64,000 bases of DNA, from positions 62,001-126,000 of the forward strand of contig NC_018474.1 in assembly GCF_000277815.2 (NCBI RefSeq), given 5' to 3'. This document shows positions 34,966-44,500 of this stretch, piece after piece. The translations under genes were made by a program, and so were the position numbers. Every line of letters begins with the position of its first letter. The stretch's first letter is position 1. The notes under the pieces are model-generated. The model had not been told where the DNA came from. It ran no database searches and saw only the letters and a program-made list of their open reading frames with translations. This DNA comes from Encephalitozoon hellem ATCC 50504. Its lineage: Eukaryota; Microsporidia; Unikaryonidae.

Positions 34966-35946
34966 TCACTTTCTTTTCGAGTATGCATACTTTAGCAGGT
35001 CGCATACCCTGCATGAGTATCCGTATTCGTTATCGTACCAGCTGATGATCTTGAAGAAGTTGGGCCCCATTGAAATGCTTGCATTGATGTCAAACACAGA
35101 GCTTCTTGGGTCTCCAATGAAATCAGAGCTTACCACAGGGTCTCTGGTTGTCCCGACGATTCCTCCATTTTCTTCTGAGAACTTCTCAACGGCCTTTGCT
35201 ATTTCTTCGATGCTTGTTTCCTTCCTTGTTCTGCAAACAAGATCCACCACACTGACATTTGAGATGGGAACCCTCATGGCCATTCCATCAAGCTTTCCGG
35301 CAAGAGATGGAATCACCTTGCCCACCGAGGTTGCTGCACCGGTACTTGCAGGAATTATGTTGTTCATCCCCGATCTTCCGCTTCTGCTGGACTTCCCTAT
35401 TCCATCAACAATATTCTGCGTGGCTGTTACTGCATGCACTGTTGTCATCAGTCCCTCCACAATCCCAAAGTTGTCGTCGATGATCTTGGCAAGGGGCGCT
35501 AGGCAGTTAGTAGTACAGCTTGCATTACTGATGATTCTCTGGGACGCATAGTCTTGATGGTTGACTCCATACACAAACATGGGCACGTCTTTACTTGGAG
35601 CAGTAACCACAACAATCTTGACATCCTTATGGTTCTCACACTCCTTAAGCCCAGTGAACACTCCGCTTGCCTCGACAACAGCATCCACCCCATACTTCGA
35701 CCATGGGATCTTCTCAGGCTTATCGAAGTTCGACAGACACGTCTCCTTCCCTAGGTATGAAATCTTGTTGCCCTCAACCTTACACTCCTTGGCCTTTCCA
35801 AATACGCTGTCATACTTCAGAACATGCTGTACCTGCTCTACATTGAGGTTCTTATCGTTCACAAGCGGGACCTCAACACCTCTTTCTCTTAGGATTCTGT
35901 ACACCAGCTTTCCTATTCTCCCCATTCCATTTATTCCTACCTTCAT
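34966..35946 (-). CDS. GAPDH: glyceraldehyde-3-phosphate dehydrogenase
   Basis: The protein has 326 residues. The NAD-binding N-terminus is GINGMGRIGKLV, the catalytic stretch is SNASCTTNCLAP with the active Cys, and NEYGYSCRVCDLL is near the end; all are standard. It converts glyceraldehyde-3-phosphate to 1,3-bisphosphoglycerate in cytosolic glycolysis, the main ATP source for microsporidia outside host ATP uptake. The length is normal, so this enzyme has not been shortened. Confidence 0.97.
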   Translation of the reverse strand: MKVGINGMGRIGKLVYRILRERGVEVPLVNDKNLNVEQVQHVLKYDSVFGKAKECKVEGNKISYLGKETCLSNFDKPEKIPWSKYGVDAVVEASGVFTGLKECENHKDVKIVVVTAPSKDVPMFVYGVNHQDYASQRIISNASCTTNCLAPLAKIIDDNFGIVEGLMTTVHAVTATQNIVDGIGKSSRSGRSGMNNIIPASTGAATSVGKVIPSLAGKLDGMAMRVPISNVSVVDLVCRTRKETSIEEIAKAVEKFSEENGGIVGTTRDPVVSSDFIGDPRSSVFDINASISMGPNFFKIISWYDNEYGYSCRVCDLLKYAYSKRK

Positions 35947-36127
35947 TTCTCAAGCACATTGAATTTTTCTTAAATACATTTGACAGAATAAACTAAAGAA
36001 GATCCAATTATTGCTTGAAAACAAATCCCGACGGCCCCAGCACATCCAATCAGTAGCCCTGGAAAAACACTCTTCAAAGGTCCAAGGACTCCACAAACAA
36101 AAAACAAAACATAGGTACCCAAGGGAA

Positions 36128-37141
36128 ATGATTCTGAATAGACTGCTGAAGCACTCTGGAGAGATCAAAAGGTATCTGAAGCTGATAAAGGCTGTCCTTG
36201 TTACAATTCCTTTACTGACATTGAGAATAAAGGAGCAGAGTGAAATCTCTACTGCCGAGCCTGTACAGCACTACTTGGATGGAGGTATAAAGATCATCAA
36301 TGATGGAGAGGCCCTTTTCACTGGCAACAAGTTTGTTCTCAACAGTCTACCGCCAAGGCTGACACTGAGAATTCAAGGATATCCAGAGCAGAAGGAGTAC
36401 TATCATCCTGTGATCTCAACCCTAAGATCTATGGACATCAGAAACATTAATGTGATTATTGATCTAAACCCACCGGACGAGAAATGTGTTTATTTGTTTG
36501 AAATAGATCTGAAGTTTGGAAGCAAAGCATGTGTACTCGTACATCCGCTAAAAAACCATCAGCCGAATTCAGACCTCCTTCTTGTTGCTCGCGAGTTCTT
36601 CCCCTTCAAGCTGTCGTTTGACCCCATAGACATCATTCTTACAAATACTCCATCAAACCGCCTGCACATAGTACTGAAGAACACCTCGAGAAACCTAAAG
36701 GCATTCATGAACTTCATCAAATCCATCTCTTTTGTAAGAACCCATCCATACGGAAGCTACTTCTACATTCCCACCAATGATGGGTACATAGACATTACTG
36801 CATTCATCCCACTAGTGCTTTCTGTATTTGCAAGCTATACACTTGATTGGGCCTATGCATCCTACCACATTTCTGTCTCGAGGGTGTTCCTGGGAACCCT
36901 CCTCTACTCATTCTTTCCTGTCTCGTTCCTATTTTTCACAAGGAAGAACGAATATTCATGCTTTGCAGTAATATTTATGGTTCTGAATCCAAAGATAGGC
37001 CTGATATACATAGGAATGTGCTATCTGAGAATGGTGTGCGATGCAATCGCCACCATCAGATGCACCTTTAAATCACCAGACATAAGGTTGGTAAACACAA
37101 AGATTGCTCTGGATCACAAATCTAAAAGCAAAATGGAATAA
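36128..37141 (+). CDS. membrane protein, possibly a short Gaa1-like GPI transamidase subunit
   Basis: The protein has 337 residues from the ATG at 36128 (MILNRLLKHSGEIKR); the longer frame to 36011 starts with TTG. One N-terminal span (KLIKAVLVTIPLLTL) leads into a lumenal domain of about 200 residues, then three spans at about 225-320. The stretch NSDLLLVAREFFPFKLSFDPIDIILTN recalls the part of Gaa1 where an M28-peptidase-like fold has ALALARYFRxQ..W.KDIIFLVT. That is only a weak resemblance and many Gaa1 spans are missing. Its stop lies 7 bases from the end of the convergent P0 gene. Confidence 0.75.
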   Translation: MILNRLLKHSGEIKRYLKLIKAVLVTIPLLTLRIKEQSEISTAEPVQHYLDGGIKIINDGEALFTGNKFVLNSLPPRLTLRIQGYPEQKEYYHPVISTLRSMDIRNINVIIDLNPPDEKCVYLFEIDLKFGSKACVLVHPLKNHQPNSDLLLVAREFFPFKLSFDPIDIILTNTPSNRLHIVLKNTSRNLKAFMNFIKSISFVRTHPYGSYFYIPTNDGYIDITAFIPLVLSVFASYTLDWAYASYHISVSRVFLGTLLYSFFPVSFLFFTRKNEYSCFAVIFMVLNPKIGLIYIGMCYLRMVCDAIATIRCTFKSPDIRLVNTKIALDHKSKSKME

Positions 37142-37148
37142 ATGTCCT

Positions 37149-37949
37149 TTAATTAGCCGTAACCATGGAATACTCCTTGATCATGAAATCAGCACCCAAG
37201 GAGATCTCGAGGATGTCCTTGAACGTGTTTCTGATGTTGTAAGGCATGCTTGCCTGTGTAACGACATCGGCCCCAAGGCTTATTGCTGCTATGCTGCTTA
37301 TTGCGCTTCTCAGAGTTGAGAGAATATCCTCCTTCTCAACATCAATAAGAGACGAGTCGTAGATCACGCCATTCTCGTAGACCTTGTGCATGGTCATCTT
37401 GTAGCTAAATGGCTTGATGTTCAGCATCCCAAGAAGGTTAGCCTGGGAAGGCCCAACCCTGTCTCCTTCAGAGAGAACCTTGTATGGAGAGATGATCTCG
37501 ACCTTACCCTTTGTGATCTTCGTTGCTATTCCAAGAACCTGGAAGTATGATGTCTTGTCTGGAGTCATTCCGGTGATGCAGTTGTCTACCCACACATCCT
37601 TCTGCGCAACATTTCCGACCTTAGCACATGCCTCTCTCACGTTTTCGTCAATGGCCTTCTTGATATCCCTGACATCCCCCTTGAAGAACACAAAGCAGAC
37701 ATCTCCCTTGATAAGCTCAAGGATGTCCGTAATCTCAGGCTTCCCCAGGTCGGCCATTGCTCGCTTAATCGCACTGTTCTTTCCCATCAAAAACTCTACA
37801 TCGCTTCCCCACTGTCTTTTGATATCCTTCAGCTGAGTAGACACCACATTTTCAATCCCCACAAGAGCGAACTTGTTGTAGGTTTTGAAGAGCCTCATGG
37901 CCCTCTCATATGTCGCCTCCTTTCTTTCCTTAGCATCCCTTCTGGTCAT
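37149..37949 (-). CDS. RPP0: 60S ribosomal stalk protein P0 (uL10), without the acidic C-terminal tail
   Basis: The 266-residue protein is P0/uL10 throughout: [13 protein letters not shown], the [21 protein letters not shown] region and [19 protein letters not shown]. It binds the GTPase-associated centre of 25S rRNA and carries P1/P2. The usual alanine-rich hinge and the conserved end (SDDDMGFGLFD-type) are absent; the protein stops at EYSMVTAN. Mrt4, a P0 look-alike, also lacks the tail, but the insert domain with TSYFQ.LGI.TKI points to P0. The convergent gene ends 7 bases away, so no hidden exon is likely. Confidence 0.9.
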   Translation of the reverse strand: MTRRDAKERKEATYERAMRLFKTYNKFALVGIENVVSTQLKDIKRQWGSDVEFLMGKNSAIKRAMADLGKPEITDILELIKGDVCFVFFKGDVRDIKKAIDENVREACAKVGNVAQKDVWVDNCITGMTPDKTSYFQVLGIATKITKGKVEIISPYKVLSEGDRVGPSQANLLGMLNIKPFSYKMTMHKVYENGVIYDSSLIDVEKEDILSTLRSAISSIAAISLGADVVTQASMPYNIRNTFKDILEISLGADFMIKEYSMVTAN

Positions 37950-38075
37950 TCCGGGGTGAAAAAATTTCTCTCTTTTGCTCTATCAGGTTGTGTTGAGGGA
38001 CCTACACCGGACAGGATGTGTCTGCCAAGAGGACGGACAAATGTGATTTGAGAATTGTGGTTCACACCCTCTGAA

Positions 38076-41000
38076 ATGGATGAACTTGTTAGGAAGGTTT
38101 CCCGCCGGCTTGGAACAGATCCAAAGGAAACAGTGGATATGATTGCCGAAGCACTTGGAGATCCATGCTACCAAGAAAGGCTGGTTGAGATTCTCGGGTA
38201 CGAGATGATGGATGAGATAGAAACGATCTGCAGGAGTCAGGAGTATTTTGTATCCCAAGAAAAAGCAGTGGACAAGGGATTTTATGTGGAGTACAACTTT
38301 CCGGAGTCTATTCCTGCAGAGGTTGATGGCTCTGAGATTGTTTCTACGGATGCTACTGGAGAAGACAAGAAGTACTTTGACTACGAGAGATTTAACAAGG
38401 TTCAATCGAAAGTGTTTAAGGCGGCGTACAGAAGTGACGGGAACATGCTAGTGTGTGCACCCACAAGCTCGGGAAAGACAGATGTTGCCCTTCTGTGTGT
38501 CCTCAGGGCACTAGGTAAGGGAAGCAAGGTTGTCTACATAGTTCCGATGAGGGCACTTGCAACGGAGATAGCATTTAAATACAGAAGGAAGCTTGGAGAG
38601 CAAAGGGTTGTGGAGTATACTGGAGACACCGAAATGAAGGTCGAGGAGATGATAAGGTATGATGTGATAGTGTCTACGCCGGAAAAGTTTGATGTAGTAA
38701 CAAGGAAGCAATACAATGTGTTCCGGGGCAGGATTGGGCTTGTTGTGCTTGACGAGATCCACATGCTGCAGGATGAGAGAGGGCCTGTTGTGGAGGCGAT
38801 TGTATGCAGAATGTTTAGATATGTGGAGCTATGGCAAAAGCACATACGCATTGTGGGGCTGTCTGCCACTCTTCCAAACCACTCTGATGTGGGGATGTTC
38901 CTGAAGGCCGAGCATGTGTTCAGCTTTGATGGTGGGTACAGGCCTGTTCCGCTTCGGATGAGTGTTGTTGGGATGACTCGAAGGAGCAAGCCCCAGCTTG
39001 AGGAGGACTTTCTGAGGAGGAAGGTAAAGGAATATCTGAATGATGGAAAGCAGGTTCTGGTGTTTGTTCATTCGCGCGCAGAGACAACCAGGACGGCGAA
39101 GCTCCTAAGTGATGAGGATGTTCGTAGGGAAGTGAAGGGCGGCATTGTGAGCGGGGTGCTTTTGGAGCTTGTGAGAAGAGAGGTTGGGATACACCATGCA
39201 GGGCTCCCAAGAAGGATAAGGCTGTATATGGAAGACGAGTTTAAGATGAAGAGAATAAAGGTACTGGTTACGACAGCAACCCTGGCCTGGGGTGTGAATC
39301 TCCCTGCATATGCCGTAATAATCAAGGGGACAAGGTTCTATGACTCTTCGAAGGGAAGGTTTAGCGACCTAGGAATCCTGGATGTGCTGCAGATATTTGG
39401 AAGGGCGGGGCGCCCCCAATTCGATGCTAGGGGAGAGGGCTGTCTGATAACGACAGGAGACAAGATGGATCACTATGTGTCTCTGCTCAAGAATAGTAGG
39501 GATGTGGAAAGCAGATTGCTCCAGCATGTTGCAGATGTGATGAATGCAGAGATTTATCTAGGAACCATTGAGGATGTCAGCACAGCAATGGTGTGGCTGA
39601 AGAATACGTTTATGTACATTCGGATGTCGAAGAATCCTATGCAGTATGGAGTAAGCATGGAAGATCTACATGACGAGGACAAGGCGTTGTCTGATTATGT
39701 TGTTCTTACCTGCAAGAGGCTGGAGGAGTGTGGGATGGTAAGAATATATAAGAGGAGGATTGGGGACTTCAGAACATGGAAGTTCTGCAGTACTGAGTAT
39801 GGCAGGATTGCCAGCATGCATTACCTGTCTCATGAGACGATAGAGGGATGGCTGAAGGAGATGGAAGACGTGTATGACGAAGACTCCATACTCAAGATCT
39901 GCTTTGAGTCTAAGGAGCTTTCTTCCTTAGGATGCCGAGAGGAGGATGAGGAGGCCATCAAGGAGCTTTGCTCGGAAATGGGCATGAAGTACGAAGTGTC
40001 CATAGGATGCAAGCTCATGACTCTTGTGAAGGCCTACATCAAGAGGCATCCAATAACAAGGTTTTCGCTTGTGTGTGATGCTGAGCATGTTGTCAAAAAC
40101 CTACGGAGGGTTCTTATGGGGCTATGCCAGATCTTCATGTTTCAGGGAAGGCACCTGGCCGCCTCGAAGTGCTGCATACTGCTGAAAAGAGTGGAGAGGC
40201 AAAGAGAGAGATCTTGGAACGATGACAATAGGGTGGAAGCAGGTCTTTCCCGTGTGAATGGGATGGTCAAGGTGGAGATTTCCCTGAAGGCCAAAGGAGA
40301 GTATTGGATCTTTATATGGGACGGCTGTTCTGCGATCTATTCCGATCTTTTCAGGCAGAGGACAGGCGTATTTATAGAGTCCAAGTCCGATGTCCTGAAG
40401 ATTGAGATCATTGCCAGGGACGAGTGGGCAAAGGTAGAGAAGGAATACAAGGTTTGTAAAGATACCAGTGTGAGGTCTCTATACTACGATGGGGTCCATG
40501 AATGCTCCCAGAAGTGGTCTATAGTGGGGGAGAAGCAGCCCTGTGCCCACTTCAGCATCATAAACGCATTTTCTGATCTTCCCAGGGCTATATCTGAATG
40601 GATGCTGAGTCACGATGATGCTTCTAAGCCTAAGGTTCTTCTAACGAGTAAAAAGGTTAGTCGCCACGATCTGCAGGATGGAGGGTGCCTCCACGTAAGC
40701 CTGTGTTACAGAAAAGAGCTTAAGGATGCTTCAGGGATAAGTGTGGCCTACCTGAGGCCAGACGTCCCCACCTGGTTTGCCAAGTATATTCTATGTGACT
40801 TTTCTCTTCAAATAAGATTTGTGCAAGTTGATTGTAGATCGTTCAGGGAGAGGCTACAGATCATGAACTCTTGTATTATATCGATGAGCATCTATACAAA
40901 CAAGAGAGTTGTGATAGTAGCGCCTGACGAAGCCGACATGAGGAATACAGTGCAAGACCTCAGCACAAGAATGCTTCTAAGGGAGATGTCTCGTGGGAAA

Positions 41001-41255
41001 TGCGGTGTGAAGGTGAGGAGCGGAGTCCCCAGGAGAGGAGACACAGGGGTGTTTGTAACCACCTTTGACAGGGCCTTGGATGTACACGAGGGCTTCACGG
41101 TGATTTTCAAAGGATGCTCTGACTCTGGCAGGTACTTTCCCATGTTTGAGGTATTGAGAATATGCGATTCCAAGGAGGTGTTTATATACGAAAGCAAGGA
41201 TTTTATAGAGTACTTTAACTGTTGCATACTAAGTAACGGAGGAGATGGAGATTAA
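38076..41255 (+). CDS. Ski2-like helicase of the Brr2/Slh1(ASCC3) family, about half size
   Basis: The protein has 1059 residues from the ATG at 38076 (MDELVRKVSRRLG). One complete helicase cassette has Walker A APTSSGKT (128-135), DEIH (226-229), SAT (263-265), ATATLAWGVNLP-like TTATLAWGVNLPA and QIFGRAGRPQFD. A winged helix and a Sec63-like region follow. The last ~220 residues look like a broken first half of a second cassette (KRVVIVAPDEADM, GVFVTTFDRALD) with no P-loop. Brr2 unwinds U4/U6 in splicing; Slh1/ASCC3 splits stalled ribosomes. Which branch this is cannot be settled by eye. Family members normally have about 2000 residues. Confidence 0.92.
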   Translation: MDELVRKVSRRLGTDPKETVDMIAEALGDPCYQERLVEILGYEMMDEIETICRSQEYFVSQEKAVDKGFYVEYNFPESIPAEVDGSEIVSTDATGEDKKYFDYERFNKVQSKVFKAAYRSDGNMLVCAPTSSGKTDVALLCVLRALGKGSKVVYIVPMRALATEIAFKYRRKLGEQRVVEYTGDTEMKVEEMIRYDVIVSTPEKFDVVTRKQYNVFRGRIGLVVLDEIHMLQDERGPVVEAIVCRMFRYVELWQKHIRIVGLSATLPNHSDVGMFLKAEHVFSFDGGYRPVPLRMSVVGMTRRSKPQLEEDFLRRKVKEYLNDGKQVLVFVHSRAETTRTAKLLSDEDVRREVKGGIVSGVLLELVRREVGIHHAGLPRRIRLYMEDEFKMKRIKVLVTTATLAWGVNLPAYAVIIKGTRFYDSSKGRFSDLGILDVLQIFGRAGRPQFDARGEGCLITTGDKMDHYVSLLKNSRDVESRLLQHVADVMNAEIYLGTIEDVSTAMVWLKNTFMYIRMSKNPMQYGVSMEDLHDEDKALSDYVVLTCKRLEECGMVRIYKRRIGDFRTWKFCSTEYGRIASMHYLSHETIEGWLKEMEDVYDEDSILKICFESKELSSLGCREEDEEAIKELCSEMGMKYEVSIGCKLMTLVKAYIKRHPITRFSLVCDAEHVVKNLRRVLMGLCQIFMFQGRHLAASKCCILLKRVERQRERSWNDDNRVEAGLSRVNGMVKVEISLKAKGEYWIFIWDGCSAIYSDLFRQRTGVFIESKSDVLKIEIIARDEWAKVEKEYKVCKDTSVRSLYYDGVHECSQKWSIVGEKQPCAHFSIINAFSDLPRAISEWMLSHDDASKPKVLLTSKKVSRHDLQDGGCLHVSLCYRKELKDASGISVAYLRPDVPTWFAKYILCDFSLQIRFVQVDCRSFRERLQIMNSCIISMSIYTNKRVVIVAPDEADMRNTVQDLSTRMLLREMSRGKCGVKVRSGVPRRGDTGVFVTTFDRALDVHEGFTVIFKGCSDSGRYFPMFEVLRICDSKEVFIYESKDFIEYFNCCILSNGGDGD

Positions 41256-41292
41256 AGCGATGTTTAATTTGGGATATTTATGAGCATGAGGT

Positions 41293-41658
41293 TTATAATA
41301 TGAAGGTAAGTGCTAGGGATATGTCATCCTTATCTCCTATGTCCTTGGCAGCTTCCTGAGGTGCATCCATGATCAACAGTAGACCTCCGAATGATGCTGT
41401 TATGGAAACCCTGCTGCCCCTATGCTCAACACTGTAAACCCTTCCGTAGGCTAGGTAGAAGCAGTCTATGTTCTCGTGGATTCCCCGGAAGATGCGTACC
41501 TCGACGGCATGGCCAACATGAAATTTGCATAAGGTGGTGTTGTAATCAAGGGCAATGGAGATTGTGGGGGATTGCATGTAGAGTCTTGAGACCTTTGTGT
41601 ATAGCTTGCCTTCCTTGTCGATGTCGGTAATTTTGAAGCTGTCGGCCAATATCTGCAT
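41293..41658 (-). CDS. RPB8: RNA polymerase subunit Rpb8 (shared by Pol I, II, III)
   Basis: The 121-residue protein has the family pattern DSFKITDIDKEGKLYTKVSRL near the N-terminus, the loop with LAYGRVYSVE, and SITASFGGLLLIMDAP near the C-terminus. Rpb8 folds as a double OB-like barrel and sits at the edge of all three polymerases. It is slightly shorter than yeast Rpb8 (146 residues). Another shared subunit, Rpb5, is at 51.9 kb. Confidence 0.9.
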   Translation of the reverse strand: MQILADSFKITDIDKEGKLYTKVSRLYMQSPTISIALDYNTTLCKFHVGHAVEVRIFRGIHENIDCFYLAYGRVYSVEHRGSRVSITASFGGLLLIMDAPQEAAKDIGDKDDISLALTFIL

Positions 41659-41678
41659 TGTAGGGTGGAAAAATTTGG

Positions 41679-42017
41679 ATGCTGAAATGCCCTGTGATGG
41701 AGAAGAACAAGAGTGATGGGGAGAAAGCGGACATGTCTAGCGGGTTCCCCGAGGTGTTGCTTCCCATTGAGTTCTACGACAAATGCCGGAGGCCAAGAGA
41801 CGACCAGAAGATCGAGTTTGTATCTTGGCGGGAGAAGGACTCTCTCCTGGGAGCAGGGAAAGGCGATTTTGTAGGCATTGTAAATGCTCTTGAAAATGAA
41901 AACTTGAAGATGGAAAAGGAGATTATGAGGCTTGCGGAGAAGCAGGATAGGATATGCAAGGAGAACGAGGTGCTGAGAGATGTTCTTTACGGGCTCTTAT
42001 CGAAGTCTTCTTCTTGA
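41679..42017 (+). CDS. small coiled-coil protein of unknown function
   Basis: The protein has 112 residues from the ATG at 41679, or 106 from the ATG at 41697 (MEKNKSDGEKAD). The first half is polar with FPEVLLPIEFYDKCRRPRDD. The last 45 residues form a heptad-like helix (VNALENENLKMEKEIMRLAEKQ) ending in a Ser-rich tail. The leucine-zipper-like end could mediate dimerisation. No basic DNA-binding region is seen before the zipper. It starts about 20 bases from the divergent RPB8 ATG. Confidence 0.7.
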   Translation: MLKCPVMEKNKSDGEKADMSSGFPEVLLPIEFYDKCRRPRDDQKIEFVSWREKDSLLGAGKGDFVGIVNALENENLKMEKEIMRLAEKQDRICKENEVLRDVLYGLLSKSSS

Positions 42018-42073
42018 TGGATGTGTTTGTTTTACCTCTTTATAATTGAGCTCTGGAATAAACAAATCATAGA

Positions 42074-44302
42074 ATGGATATTGGAAGAAAGGGACTAAGC
42101 GACGAGGACTTCAGCAATGCTTGGATGGCTATAGAGAATGAGCTTCAGAAGCTTGCCTCTGGAGGCCTATGCAGTGCATTAGAAATCTACAACAGCATAT
42201 ATGTCATCTGCACATCGTCTACGCCAAGGCTCGAAAGTAGGCTGTACTGGAAGATAGGAGACTTTGTCTACATGAAAGCCAGGGAGATAAGGAAGGAGGT
42301 GTTTGGGGCCGAAGATTGGATTTGGGAGTACAACAAGGGGTTCCGGAAGTTCAAGGCGATGGTACTTGCGATTGATGAGCTGTGTGACTTCCTGAATGAA
42401 TGTGTGAAAGGAAGGACTATGAGGGACCTTGGGTTTCTCCTGTGGGAGAGGTGTGTGCTCCAGCAAACGATGAAGTACAAGCACACAACGCTTGGGTTTG
42501 AGCTGGTGAATCAAGGGAGGATTGAGGTTGTGAAGGATGCAATAGAGTCTTTCCGGCTGATTGTCCCTGACCTGAAGAAGCCGATGCTTTACTATACACA
42601 ACGATACGAGCAGTTTGCGCTTCAGAAGATTGGAAGCAAGTACATGGATGAAATAAAGTCTGTGTGTGGAGAGGTTGAAAGGTATTCGTTCTATGTGAAG
42701 GAGAAGATTTGGTATGAGAAGAGTATTCAAGAAAAGATATTCCTTGAGGAGTCGTGGGGAAAGGTTGAGTCTGTACTTGAAGAGGTGTTTATACTAAGCA
42801 AAAAGGACTATCTTTTTGGGGAGATCTATAAGATAATGTCGATGCACAGGCTTCCCGTCGAGATTCTTGGAAAGGTCTGCAAGGGGGCTGAGTGCGAGAA
42901 GCAGGGTTTTGACTCTGGAGGACACCGAACAAACGATTTCTACGAGCTACAGGGGGAAGAGGGTGTTCAGAAGTTCAGTGGGGATGTTTTCCTGGAAAGG
43001 ATGTCTGTTCTTTACAGGAACTTGTCAGGATTAAAATCTGCATATGAGATTTTCCGGGAAGTGTTTACTCGATATGTAAGAGAGGTGAGTGAAAGGCATA
43101 TGGATGTGTACAGCAGAAGTATTGAGACTCTGTATATTTTTCACTGCATGCTTAGGCATGTTGTGGATGTTGGGTTTCTTGGGGATCAGGAATACTTCAA
43201 GATACTAAAGAGGGAGTTTTCCTGCAGCTGCATGAGACTGAAGCCGTCTCTGGAGGCAAGGTTGCTGGAGTTCTCTGAATGTATTGTCGGGGACAGCAGT
43301 GGGGTGTTCAGGTTTCTTAGTGGGGAGTTTGAAAGAAGCACGAGCAAAAGAAGCCTGGGGCTTCCATTTCTTGGGACGGGGGGTGTGGGTGAGGATGGAT
43401 CTGCACTTGGAAGAAGATTTGAGGGAAAGAACGGGTTTCTGAGGCAGGTGTTTGGAACACTATACAAGATGGTAGAGAACAAGCATGTATTCTACGAGCT
43501 ATATCTTTCTGGGCTTGGAAAGAGGTTGCTGGAGAGAAGCCCCAATCTGGATGAGGAGAGAAAGCTGATTTCTTTGATGAAGAGAAAGGGCAACCAGGAC
43601 TTCACAAAAAAGGCTGAGGCCATGGTTGGAGACATAAGCATTTCGCTAAGCTATAACAAGGACCCTGACAGGTTTGTATGGATTCTGACACAAGCATATT
43701 GGCCATTGCAAGTGGAGAACCTAAGCATCGAGATTCCGGCACCTCTCGAGATGATAAGAAAAGTGTATGATTCGAAGTTCAACAAGAAGAAGTTGCATTG
43801 GACATGGCATTTGGGGAGTGTGTGTGTGGAGATTGATGGGGTTGAGATCGAAATGAATGTTCTCCAATACTCTGTCCTTGATCTATTCAACAGATACGAG
43901 CAGATTGATGCTGAGATGGTCCTGAGTTCTGTGAAGATGGGGACGAAAGTCACAAACGATGTTCTCAGATCCTTGATTGAGGGCAATCTTGTAGTTTGCA
44001 ATGAGGGCCTGTACAGAATAGGAGATGTATCCTGTGCGGAGAAAGATATAAGAGGCCTGTACTGTAGCGAAAGCATTTGCACAGCACATGAAATAGATAG
44101 GAATGCATACTACCAGTCTCTTGTATCAAGCATGCTGAAGAAAAGAAAGAAGATGGATCTAGAGGAGATAGCAAAAGAGATTTTATCTAAACACACCGAG
44201 AGGTTTGAGTACGACGAGGCAGTCTTCCTGGAGGGTGTGAGGACTCTTGGAGACAAGGGAATCATAGAGGAGATAGAAGGGGCCTATGTCTACCTACCCT
44301 GA
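42074..44302 (+). CDS. cullin (scaffold of a ubiquitin ligase)
   Basis: The protein has 742 residues, close to a full-length cullin. The N-terminal ~380 residues are cullin repeats (helical bundles, for example RYEQFALQKIGSKYMD). The cullin-homology domain follows (LYLSGLGKRLLERSPNLDEE, ILTQAYWPLQV). The C-terminal winged helix is YYQSLVSSMLKKRKKMDLEEI with AKEILSKHTERFEYDEA and KGIIEEIEGAYVYL. The Lys cluster in the M-L-K-K-R-K stretch corresponds to the NEDD8-acceptor site. By overall look it is nearest CUL1/CUL3, but the subclass is unresolved. Confidence 0.92.
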   Translation: MDIGRKGLSDEDFSNAWMAIENELQKLASGGLCSALEIYNSIYVICTSSTPRLESRLYWKIGDFVYMKAREIRKEVFGAEDWIWEYNKGFRKFKAMVLAIDELCDFLNECVKGRTMRDLGFLLWERCVLQQTMKYKHTTLGFELVNQGRIEVVKDAIESFRLIVPDLKKPMLYYTQRYEQFALQKIGSKYMDEIKSVCGEVERYSFYVKEKIWYEKSIQEKIFLEESWGKVESVLEEVFILSKKDYLFGEIYKIMSMHRLPVEILGKVCKGAECEKQGFDSGGHRTNDFYELQGEEGVQKFSGDVFLERMSVLYRNLSGLKSAYEIFREVFTRYVREVSERHMDVYSRSIETLYIFHCMLRHVVDVGFLGDQEYFKILKREFSCSCMRLKPSLEARLLEFSECIVGDSSGVFRFLSGEFERSTSKRSLGLPFLGTGGVGEDGSALGRRFEGKNGFLRQVFGTLYKMVENKHVFYELYLSGLGKRLLERSPNLDEERKLISLMKRKGNQDFTKKAEAMVGDISISLSYNKDPDRFVWILTQAYWPLQVENLSIEIPAPLEMIRKVYDSKFNKKKLHWTWHLGSVCVEIDGVEIEMNVLQYSVLDLFNRYEQIDAEMVLSSVKMGTKVTNDVLRSLIEGNLVVCNEGLYRIGDVSCAEKDIRGLYCSESICTAHEIDRNAYYQSLVSSMLKKRKKMDLEEIAKEILSKHTERFEYDEAVFLEGVRTLGDKGIIEEIEGAYVYLP

Positions 44303-44348
44303 CTCTTGGCTCTAGTGTATATACTTTTACAAATGGATTGCTAATCCC

Positions 44349-44468
44349 ATGACAGAGCTATCACAAGAAAAAAGGGAGATGTATTTGAAGGAGATAGAAG
44401 AACTCGAGAAGACATTGAAGGAGGAGGAAGACGAACTTAAGAAAATTACAAAGACAGAGGATTTCTAG
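44349..44468 (+). CDS. candidate micro-gene, 39-residue helical peptide
   Basis: ATG at 44349 opens a 39-codon frame ending with TAG at 44466-44468. The peptide (MTELSQEKREMYLKEIEELE then KTLKEEEDELKKITKTEDF) is a single charged helix with heptad-like Leu spacing. It fills nearly all of the 198-base gap between the cullin and PAM18 genes and uses the same AAG/GAG-rich codons as its neighbours. Such small helical proteins exist as subunits of larger complexes. A chance open frame of this length in Lys/Glu-rich DNA is also possible. Confidence 0.45.
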   Translation: MTELSQEKREMYLKEIEELEKTLKEEEDELKKITKTEDF

Positions 44469-44500
44469 CAATAAAGAATTTATTCTATAGAGTCTTTACC

